Source of the DNA: CAZYBG01 sp964645155
GTDB lineage: Bacteria; Pseudomonadota; Alphaproteobacteria; Rhodobacterales; Rhodobacteraceae
Direction: 5' to 3'
NCBI GenBank assembly: GCA_964645155.1
Contig: CAZYBG010000100.1
Span: 1 to 10,597 of the forward strand
Length of the DNA stretch: 10,597 nucleotides
Positions 1-4,800 of this stretch are shown piece after piece. A program made the translations under genes and the position numbers. The notes beneath the pieces were generated by a model, which made no database searches, had not been told where the DNA came from, and saw only the letters and a program-made list of their open reading frames with translations. Position 1 is the first letter of the stretch; each line of letters opens with the position of its first letter.

Positions 1-2
1 TC

Positions 3-500
3 GGCATCCCGAACCACGGGCAGCTGCGCATCGGCGACACGCTGACCGAGGGCGAAGCGCTGAAGGTGACCGGCATCCCGTCCTTCGCGCCCGAGCTGCT
101 GCAATCGGTCCGCGCGATGGACCCGATGAAGGCCAAGCATCTCGACAAGGCGCTGATGCAGTTCGCCGAGGAAGGCGCCGCCAAGGTCTTCAAGCCGCAG
201 ATCGGATCGGGCTTCGTCGTGGGCGTGGTCGGCGCGCTCCAGTTCGAGGTGCTGGCAAGCCGGATCGAACTGGAATACGGCCTGCCGGTGCGGTTCGAGC
301 CGTCGCAGTTCACCTCGGCCCGCTGGGTCGCGGGCGAGAAGCTGGCGGTCGAGGCCTTCGCGGCGGCGAACAAGCAGCACATGGCCACCGATAACGACGG
401 CGACCTCGTCTACCTGACGCGCCTGCAATGGGACATCGACCGCGTCGCGCGCGATCACCCCGCGGTGCGGCTGACGGCGACCAAGGAGATGATGGTCTGA
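3..500 (+). CDS. prfC: Peptide chain release factor 3, C-terminal part (partial, 5' end outside window)
   Basis: RF3 is a translational GTPase that recycles RF1 and RF2 from the ribosome after peptide release. The open frame enters from the left edge and gives the last 165 residues of a protein usually about 525-535 long, so the GTPase domain lies outside the window. What is visible is the end of domain II (IGDTLTEGE, followed by TGIPSFAPEL) and domain III, including EEGAAKVFKP, VGALQFEVLASRIELEYGL and TSARWV. These segments align by eye with E. coli RF3 (TGIPNFAPEL, LSEEGAVQVFRP, VGVLQFDVV, ATARWV). EF-G shares the GTPase fold but lacks this C-terminal pattern. The frame ends cleanly in TGA with no sign of damage. 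A GC-rich hairpin follows 11 bases after the stop, and the next gene begins 48 bases downstream on the same strand. Confidence 0.95.
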   Translation, partial: GIPNHGQLRIGDTLTEGEALKVTGIPSFAPELLQSVRAMDPMKAKHLDKALMQFAEEGAAKVFKPQIGSGFVVGVVGALQFEVLASRIELEYGLPVRFEPSQFTSARWVAGEKLAVEAFAAANKQHMATDNDGDLVYLTRLQWDIDRVARDHPAVRLTATKEMMV

Positions 501-511
501 ACCACCGGCCT

Positions 512-528
512 GCCGCCATGCCGGCGGC
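512..528 (+). terminator. GC-rich hairpin after prfC
   Basis: GCCGCC (512-517) pairs perfectly with GGCGGC (523-528) around a 5-base loop, 11 bases after the prfC stop. No T-run follows, so this is not a standard intrinsic terminator. It may protect the 3' end or attenuate transcription into the ExoD gene. Such stems also arise by chance in GC-rich DNA, so confidence is low. Confidence 0.3.
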
Positions 529-548
529 GCAACCCGAGGCGGCCCGAG

Positions 549-1226
549 ATGCACGCGCCTGACCAGGACCACTTCACCGGGCTGCTCGACGATCTCGCGG
601 CCGCCGTTGGCGGGGCCGAGCACATCCGCTTCGGCGACATCCTGGCGACGATCGGCGCGCGCGGCTTCGGGCCGCTGCTCTGCCTGTTCTCGACGGCGCT
701 GATCCTGCCCTCGGGGATGATCCCGGGGCTGCCGGGCATCGTCGCCGTGCTCTACGCGATGATCGGGATCGAGATCGCGCTGGGGAACCGCGCGCTCCGG
801 CTGCCGCGCCGGGTGCGCGACTGGCAGGTCCCCGCGACGCATGTCCGCGCGTTCATCGAGCGCGCCGTGCCGCTGGCGAAGCGCGCCCGCCGGGTGCTGA
901 AGCCGCGCTACGCCGACGCGGTGACGGCGCGGCCGACGCTTCTCCTCGTCGCGGCGACGCTTCTTGCCACCGCGGTGGTGCTGTTCGTCATGGGGTTCAT
1001 TCCCGGTCTGCCGTTCCTGATCGCGGTGCCGGTGCTGCTCGTCGGGCTCGGGCTGACGGCCGAGGACGGGCTGGTGCTGGGGGCGGGCCTGATCCTGCTG
1101 CTGATGCCGCTCGGCGCGGTCATCTCGTGGATCTTCCGCCCCGGCCCGGCCATCCCCGACGACCCCGCGGTGCTGGAGCAGATGCTGGAGGTGCAGCTGC
1201 TGCTCTGGCGCGCCGCGGCGGGCTGA
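549..1226 (+). CDS. ExoD-family exopolysaccharide synthesis membrane protein
   Basis: This is a 225-residue integral membrane protein of the ExoD family, named after the Sinorhizobium meliloti protein linked to exopolysaccharide production and nodule invasion. The biochemical role of the family is not established. The N-terminal 35 residues are soluble and acidic, with a FGDILATIGARGFGPLL segment typical of the family. Predicted membrane segments lie near residues 40-60, 61-79, 129-149, 151-170 and 173-195. A basic stretch (residues 81-121, many Arg) separates the first pair from the last three and is probably cytoplasmic. The two hydrophobic halves each contain an IPGLP motif (residues 58-62 and 151-155), which suggests an internal duplication. 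The ATG start is supported by GAGG ending 9 bases upstream. An earlier ATG at 518 is out of frame. It follows prfC by 48 bases and might be read through from it. I see no exopolysaccharide genes nearby. Confidence 0.85.
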   Translation: MHAPDQDHFTGLLDDLAAAVGGAEHIRFGDILATIGARGFGPLLCLFSTALILPSGMIPGLPGIVAVLYAMIGIEIALGNRALRLPRRVRDWQVPATHVRAFIERAVPLAKRARRVLKPRYADAVTARPTLLLVAATLLATAVVLFVMGFIPGLPFLIAVPVLLVGLGLTAEDGLVLGAGLILLLMPLGAVISWIFRPGPAIPDDPAVLEQMLEVQLLLWRAAAG

Positions 1227-1231
1227 CAGCC

Positions 1232-1259
1232 CCCGCGCCCCCGCCCCGGGGGTTGCGGG
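1232..1259 (+). terminator. Imperfect GC-rich hairpin after the ExoD gene
   Basis: CCCGC (1232-1236) can pair with GCGGG (1255-1259), and CCCCC (1238-1242) with GGGGG (1248-1252). The stem is interrupted by a bulged G on the left and TT on the right, with loop GCCCC. It begins five bases after the ExoD stop. There is no T-run, so this is only a candidate terminator. Its 3' arm overlaps the possible promoter of the following gene. Confidence 0.3.
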
Positions 1260-1282
1260 CGGCGCGCCGGCGGGCTCTATTC
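1253..1282 (+). promoter_or_regulatory. Weak candidate promoter for the ALDH7 gene
   Basis: TTGCGG (1253-1258) and CTATTC (1277-1282) are spaced 18 bases apart in the 110-base gap before the dehydrogenase gene. The -35 match is fair and the -10 match is poor, as is often the case in GC-rich alphaproteobacteria. Transcription would begin near 1289, giving a leader of about 48 bases that contains the 12-bp tandem repeat. Read-through from the ExoD gene is the alternative. Confidence 0.25.
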
Positions 1283-1296
1283 GCCCGCGACTGCCG

Positions 1297-1324
1297 CCGA
1301 CATGGCCACCGACATGGCCACCGA
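1297..1324 (+). repeat. 12-bp tandem repeat (2.3 copies) just upstream of the ALDH7 start
   Basis: The unit CCGACATGGCCA occurs twice in perfect tandem (1297-1308 and 1309-1320) and is followed by CCGA. It lies 12 bases before the ATG at 1337 and touches the purine-rich Shine-Dalgarno region. Each copy contributes an ATG (1302 and 1314) in a frame different from the dehydrogenase. The frame opened at 1302 runs 27 codons and ends inside the dehydrogenase gene. No Shine-Dalgarno sequence precedes these ATGs, so their use is doubtful. The repeat looks like a recent slippage duplication. Confidence 0.8.
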
Positions 1325-1336
1325 GGGAGAACGCCG

Positions 1337-2842
1337 ATGCCGCTTGCCGCCGAAGCCAGAACCATCCTTTCCGACCTCGGCGTGACGCTGGAGGAGGGCG
1401 CGCTGCCCGCCCGCTCGCCGATCACCGGCGAAACGCTCGCCATGCTGCGCGAGACGACGGCCGACGAGGCGCGGGCGGCGATCGGCGCGGCCGAGGCGGC
1501 GTTCCTGGCCTGGCGCCTCACTCCCGCGCCGGTGCGCGGCGAGCTGGTCCGCCTGCTGGGCGAGGAGCTGCGCGCGGCGAAGGATGCCCTCGGCCGGCTC
1601 GTCTCGATCGAGGTCGGAAAGATCCCGTCCGAGGGGGCGGGCGAGGTGCAGGAGATGATCGACATCTGCGATTTCGCGGTCGGCCTCTCGCGGCAACTCT
1701 ACGGCCTCACCATCGCCTCGGAACGGCCCGAGCACCGGATGATGGAGACCTGGCACCCGCTGGGCGTGGTCGGCATCATCTCGGCCTTCAACTTCCCCGT
1801 GGCGGTGTGGTCGTGGAACGCGGCGCTGGCGCTGGTCTGCGGCAATGCGGTCGTCTGGAAGCCGTCGGAGAAGGCGCCGCTCACGGCCCTTGCCACCGAC
1901 GCGATCCTCGGCCGGGCGCTGGCGCGGTTCCGCGCGGCGGGGCATGCGGCGCCCGAGGGCCTCGCCGCGGTGCTGACCGGCGGCCGCGCGGCGGGCGAGG
2001 CGCTGGTCGAGGACCCGCGCGTGGCGCTGGTCTCGGCCACCGGCTCCACCCGGATGGGGCGCGAGGTCGGGCCGCGCGTCGCCGCCCGGTTCGGGCGCTG
2101 CCTGCTGGAACTCGGCGGCAACAACGCCGCCATCGTCTGCCCGTCGGCCGACCTGGAGCTGACGGTGCGCGGCGTCGCCTTCGCGGCGATGGGCACGGCC
2201 GGGCAGCGCTGTACGACGCTGCGCCGGCTGATCGTGCATGACGGGGTCTACGACACGCTGGTCGCGCGCCTGAAATCGGCCTATGCCTCGGTGACGGTCG
2301 GCGACCCGCTTGCCGGCAACCTCGTCGGGCCGCTGGTCGACCGGGACGCGCTCGACCGGATGCAGGCGGCACTGGCCGCGGCGCGCCAGGCCGGCGGCAC
2401 GGTGACGGGCGGCGCGCCGGTGGAGGGGCCAGGCGGCGCCTATGCGCGGCCCGCCCTCGTCGAGATGCCCGCCCAGGCCGGGCCGGTCCTGACCGAGACC
2501 TTCGCGCCGATCCTCTACATCCTGCGCTACCAGGACTTCGCCGAGGCGATCCGGCTGCACAACGCGGTGCCGCAGGGCCTGTCGTCGTCGATCTTCACCA
2601 ACGACCTGCGCGAGGCCGAGGCGTTCCTTTCGGCGGCGGGGTCGGATTGCGGCATCGCCAACGTCAATATCGGGCCGTCGGGCGCCGAGATCGGCGGCGC
2701 GTTCGGCGGCGAGAAGGAGACCGGCGGCGGCCGCGAATCCGGCGCGGACGCGTGGAAGGCCTACATGCGGCGGGCGACGAACACGGTCAACTACGGCCGC
2801 AAGCTGCCGCTCGCCCAGGGCGTCGTGTTCGAGGTCGGCTGA
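1337..2842 (+). CDS. amaB: L-aminoadipate-semialdehyde (piperideine-6-carboxylate) dehydrogenase, ALDH7 / antiquitin family
   Basis: This 501-residue NAD(P)+-dependent aldehyde dehydrogenase oxidises alpha-aminoadipate semialdehyde, which is in equilibrium with piperideine-6-carboxylate, to alpha-aminoadipate in lysine catabolism. Close similarity to human ALDH7A1 is visible by eye: VDICDYAVG-type DICDFAVGLSR (110-119), FNFP with the oxyanion Asn152, WKPSE with Lys175, the cofactor motif GSTRMG (236-241), LLELGGNN with general base Glu258, GTAGQRCTT with nucleophile Cys292 preceded by Arg291, TETFAPI, and GGAFGGEKETGGGRESG near the C-terminus. In ALDH7A1 the Arg before the catalytic Cys helps bind the substrate, which supports this function over a generic aldehyde dehydrogenase. 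The ATG at 1337 is chosen because GAGGGAGA ends 6 bases upstream and the product matches the family length of about 500. The frame is open back to 1127, but that extension overlaps the ExoD gene and is low-complexity. No other lysine-pathway gene is in view. It converges on the small gene at 2856-3068. The symbol follows Pseudomonas usage. Confidence 0.92.
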   Translation: MPLAAEARTILSDLGVTLEEGALPARSPITGETLAMLRETTADEARAAIGAAEAAFLAWRLTPAPVRGELVRLLGEELRAAKDALGRLVSIEVGKIPSEGAGEVQEMIDICDFAVGLSRQLYGLTIASERPEHRMMETWHPLGVVGIISAFNFPVAVWSWNAALALVCGNAVVWKPSEKAPLTALATDAILGRALARFRAAGHAAPEGLAAVLTGGRAAGEALVEDPRVALVSATGSTRMGREVGPRVAARFGRCLLELGGNNAAIVCPSADLELTVRGVAFAAMGTAGQRCTTLRRLIVHDGVYDTLVARLKSAYASVTVGDPLAGNLVGPLVDRDALDRMQAALAAARQAGGTVTGGAPVEGPGGAYARPALVEMPAQAGPVLTETFAPILYILRYQDFAEAIRLHNAVPQGLSSSIFTNDLREAEAFLSAAGSDCGIANVNIGPSGAEIGGAFGGEKETGGGRESGADAWKAYMRRATNTVNYGRKLPLAQGVVFEVG

Positions 2843-2862
2843 GGCGCGCGGGCGCTCAGCCG
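2836..2862. terminator. Bidirectional hairpin shared by two convergent genes (contains both stop codons)
   Basis: CGGCTGAG (2836-2843) pairs with CTCAGCCG (2855-2862). CGC (2845-2847) then pairs with GCG (2852-2854), leaving one bulged G and a 4-base loop. The TGA of the dehydrogenase (2840-2842) and the stop of the minus-strand small gene (2856-2858) lie opposite each other in the stem. An 11-bp stem at a convergent junction fits a two-way terminator or 3'-end stabiliser, but there is no T-run on either side. Confidence 0.5.
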
Positions 2863-3068
2863 CGGCGGCCCGCAACCGCAAGCCCTTCGCCCGGCAACGC
2901 CGCGGCGGAGCGGCGGAAGATCGAGCCGACCGCCTTGCCGGCGGGAATGTGGAGGGCCCGGATCAGGCGCGACTGCATCCGCTCCACCCGGCGCCGGGCG
3001 CGCAGGTGGCGGGCGATCATCATCAGGCAGACGAGGGCGATCAGAACGGCGGTCAGCAGGGTCAGCAT
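2856..3068 (-). CDS. Small single-span membrane protein, probably SOS-regulated (function unknown)
   Basis: This encodes a 70-residue protein that I do not recognise. Residues 2-19 are a strongly hydrophobic membrane-spanning segment (MLTLLTAVLIALVCLMMIA). An Arg-rich stretch with several basic residues follows (20-29), then an amphipathic region and a basic, Ala/Gly-rich tail. By the positive-inside rule the C-terminal 50 residues should be cytoplasmic. No signal peptidase site or known domain is evident. It is very likely a real gene: GAAGGAGG lies 8 bases before the ATG, third codon positions are G/C-rich like the neighbours, and it has its own upstream region. A GTG 18 bases upstream in frame is a weaker start. 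The frame stays open far upstream, antisense to the helicase, but that part has no support. A perfect LexA-type operator sits 51-65 bases upstream of the ATG. Small membrane proteins under LexA control are known as division inhibitors in Caulobacter (SidA); I see no sequence evidence linking this protein to them. Confidence 0.7.
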   Translation of the reverse strand: MLTLLTAVLIALVCLMMIARHLRARRRVERMQSRLIRALHIPAGKAVGSIFRRSAAALPGEGLAVAGRRG

Positions 3069-3118
3069 CGGTCGGGCCTCCTTCACTCCCTCGCCGCGCC
3101 AGCCTGGGCGATTCCCCT

Positions 3119-3133
3119 GAACAGAGAGTGAAC
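3119..3133 (-). promoter_or_regulatory. LexA (SOS) operator, GTTC-N7-GTTC
   Basis: On the minus strand the sequence reads GTTC-ACTCTCT-GTTC (on the plus strand, GAAC-N7-GAAC). This is an exact match to the direct-repeat SOS box of alphaproteobacteria such as Rhodobacter and Caulobacter, where both orientations are used. It lies in the 210-base divergent intergenic region (3069-3278). Its inner edge is 51 bases from the ATG of the small membrane protein gene, and it is 20 bases upstream of the helicase -35 element. The position suits repression of the small gene better, although I cannot assign that gene's -35 and -10 boxes. At this base composition I estimate the chance of such a match in a 200-base gap as well under one percent. 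Confidence 0.65.
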
Positions 3134-3153
3134 CGCTGCGTCGGGCAGCTTTC

Positions 3154-3182
3154 TTGACGCGCCCGCCCTTTTGCAGTAGCAG
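3154..3182 (+). promoter_or_regulatory. Candidate sigma-70-type promoter for the DEAD-box helicase
   Basis: TTGACG (3154-3159) is a near-perfect -35 element preceded by C, as is common in alphaproteobacteria. TAGCAG (3177-3182) lies 17 bases downstream as a weak -10. Transcription would begin near 3189, leaving a leader of about 90 bases. A small hairpin in the first bases of that leader (CCCAC at 3190-3194 with GTGGG at 3200-3204, loop of 5) might affect RNA stability or cold response, but that is speculative. Confidence 0.45.
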
Positions 3183-3278
3183 CGGCGCACCCACATGCGG
3201 TGGGCACGACGCCGGGACGCGCCGGAAAATGCGTCCCCTGACCCCGGGTGGCCCGATGCCGCCCTGCCAAGGACGCAC

Positions 3279-4775
3279 ATGACACAATTCTCGGATCTGA
3301 ATCTCGATCCCCGAGTCCTCAAGGCCGTCGAGGAAGCGGGCTATACCATCCCCACGCCGATCCAGGCCGGCGCAATCCCGCCCGCGCTCGAGGGGCGCGA
3401 CGTGCTCGGCATCGCCCAGACCGGCACCGGCAAGACGGCCAGCTTCACGCTGCCGATGATCACGCTGCTGTCGAAGGGCCGCGCCCGGGCGCGGATGCCG
3501 CGCAGCCTGGTGCTCGCGCCGACGCGCGAGCTGGCCGCGCAGGTGGCCGAGAACTTCGACATCTACGCCAAGCACACCAAGCTGACCAAGGCGCTCCTGA
3601 TCGGCGGCGTGTCGTTCAAGGACCAGGACCAGCTGATCGATAAGGGCGTCGACGTGCTGATCGCGACGCCCGGCCGCCTTCTGGACCATTTCGAGCGTGG
3701 CAAGCTGCTGCTGACCGGCGTGCAGATCATGGTGGTCGACGAGGCCGACCGGATGCTCGACATGGGCTTCATACCGGATATCGAGCGGATCTTCTCGCTC
3801 ACGCCGTTCACCCGGCAGACGATGTTCTACTCGGCCACCATGGCGCCCGAGATCGAGCGGATCACCAACACGTTCCTGCGCGGCCCGGCCCGGATCGAGG
3901 TCGCCCGCCAGGCGACGGCCTCCGAGACGATCACCCAGGGCCTGGTGTCGTTCCGGCCCTCGCGCCGCGACGCCGCGGCCAAGGAGAAGCGGTCGATGCT
4001 GCGCGCGCTGATCCGCGCCGAGGGCGAGAAACTGACAAACGCGATCATCTTCTGCAACCGCAAGACCGAGGTCGACGTGCTGGCGAAGTCGCTGAAGGCG
4101 CACGGCTTCGACGCCGCGCCGATCCACGGCGACCTCGACCAGAGCCAGCGGACGCGGACGCTTGACGGTTTCCGCGACGGCACGCTGAAGCTGCTCATCG
4201 CCTCGGACGTGGCCGCGCGCGGCCTCGACATCCCCAATGTGAGCCACATCTTCAACTTCGACGTGCCGAGTCACGCCGAGGACTACGTGCACCGGATCGG
4301 GCGAACCGGGCGCGCCGGGCGGTCGGGCACCGCGTTCACCATCGCCGTGCCGGCCGACGACAAGTACCTGGCGGCGATCGAGAACCTGATCAAGACGACG
4401 ATCCCGCGGGTGTCCGCGCCGATCGAGATCGGCGGCGACGACGCCGGCGAGGAGGCGGCCGAGGAGGCGCCGCGGCGCGCGCGCGGTGGCCGCCAGCGCG
4501 GCGGCCGCCGAGAGGAACGCCGCGACGAGGCGGCCGAGGAGGTCCGCCCGGCACCGGCGCCGGTTCCGGCCGAGGCCGCCGGGTCCCCCCAAGAGACTCT
4601 CCACGAGACGCCCCACGAGACACGCCCGCCGCGCGATGAACGGCGCGGGCGGAACGGCCATGACGGCCGGCGCGAGCGGGGTGGTGCTGCGCGCGACGAA
4701 GGCCAGGTCGTCGGGCTGGGCGACCACGTGCCCGACTTCCTGATGCGCGCGTTCAAGGTGCCGGCGGGCGACTGA
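3279..4775 (+). CDS. rhlE: DEAD-box ATP-dependent RNA helicase, RhlE-like
   Basis: This 498-residue RNA helicase unwinds short RNA duplexes using ATP, with roles in ribosome assembly and RNA decay. All core motifs are intact: Q motif (GYTIPTPIQ, 21-29), motif I AQTGTGKT (46-53), Ia PTREL (81-85), Ib TPGR (130-133), II DEAD (154-157), III SAT (185-187), the IV region IIFCNRK (256-262), V ASDVAARGLDI (308-318) and VI HRIGRTGR (338-345). From about residue 385 the protein is a disordered tail of Glu/Ala and Arg/Gly-rich stretches, typical of RhlE-type helicases and probably RNA-binding. It ends in a more ordered peptide, GLGDHVPDFLMRAF. The start at 3279 follows AAGGA with 5-base spacing and the FSDLNLDPRVLKAV opening matches the family; the open frame back to 3195 is an unlikely extension. 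It is divergent from the small SOS-linked gene and converges on rnj. RhlE is a group assignment, and the exact orthologue is uncertain. Confidence 0.93.
   Translation: MTQFSDLNLDPRVLKAVEEAGYTIPTPIQAGAIPPALEGRDVLGIAQTGTGKTASFTLPMITLLSKGRARARMPRSLVLAPTRELAAQVAENFDIYAKHTKLTKALLIGGVSFKDQDQLIDKGVDVLIATPGRLLDHFERGKLLLTGVQIMVVDEADRMLDMGFIPDIERIFSLTPFTRQTMFYSATMAPEIERITNTFLRGPARIEVARQATASETITQGLVSFRPSRRDAAAKEKRSMLRALIRAEGEKLTNAIIFCNRKTEVDVLAKSLKAHGFDAAPIHGDLDQSQRTRTLDGFRDGTLKLLIASDVAARGLDIPNVSHIFNFDVPSHAEDYVHRIGRTGRAGRSGTAFTIAVPADDKYLAAIENLIKTTIPRVSAPIEIGGDDAGEEAAEEAPRRARGGRQRGGRREERRDEAAEEVRPAPAPVPAEAAGSPQETLHETPHETRPPRDERRGRNGHDGRRERGGAARDEGQVVGLGDHVPDFLMRAFKVPAGD
4590..4625 (+). repeat. 12-nt imperfect tandem repeat in the helicase tail
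   Basis: Three in-frame 12-base units (4590-4601, 4602-4613, 4614-4625) encode QETL-HETP-HETR in the disordered tail of the helicase. The units share an A-G-rich GAGAC core and use codons uncommon in this GC-rich window (CAA, ACT, ACA). It looks like local expansion in an unconstrained linker. Confidence 0.7.
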
Positions 4776-4800
4776 GCCCGCCGCGCGACCGGCGGCTCAG
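4772..4800. terminator. Bidirectional hairpin shared by helicase and rnj (contains both stop codons)
   Basis: CTGAGCC (4772-4778) pairs with GGCTCAG (4794-4800), and GCCG (4780-4783) with CGGC (4790-4793). There is one bulged C on the 5' arm and a 6-base loop. The helicase TGA (4773-4775) and the rnj stop (4797-4799) face each other in the stem. The 11-bp stem fills the whole 21-base gap between the convergent genes, so it is a good candidate for a two-way terminator or a barrier to antisense read-through. No T-run follows on either strand. Confidence 0.55.

Noticed and set aside
1260..1269. Perfect 10-bp palindrome CGGCGCGCCG
   Set aside because: Such GC palindromes are common by chance at this composition. 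It has no half-site spacing suggesting an operator and no second copy that I noticed.
1127..1336. N-terminal extension of the dehydrogenase into the ExoD gene
   Set aside because: The extension is Arg/Pro/Gly-rich, overlaps the ExoD coding region by 100 bases and has no counterpart in ALDH7 proteins. The ATG at 1337 has a good ribosome-binding site.
1277..2881. 534-codon minus-strand open frame opposite the dehydrogenase gene
   Set aside because: It is an antisense shadow of a well-supported ALDH7 gene. The product is Arg/His/Asp/Gly-rich with no recognisable domain, as expected from GC-rich third positions.
3084..3086. GTG as an alternative start of the small membrane protein (6 extra residues)
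   Set aside because: It is possible but less likely, since the GAAGGAGG sequence is ideally placed for the ATG at 3068 and would fall inside the longer version.
3195..3278. N-terminal extension of the helicase from the ATG at 3195
   Set aside because: That ATG lies within a leader hairpin and lacks a ribosome-binding site. The start at 3279 has AAGGA and gives the normal family N-terminus.
2856..4727. 623-codon minus-strand open frame opposite the helicase
   Set aside because: Only its last 70 codons (from 3068) have a ribosome-binding site and protein-like composition. The remainder is antisense to the DEAD-box helicase and of shadow composition.
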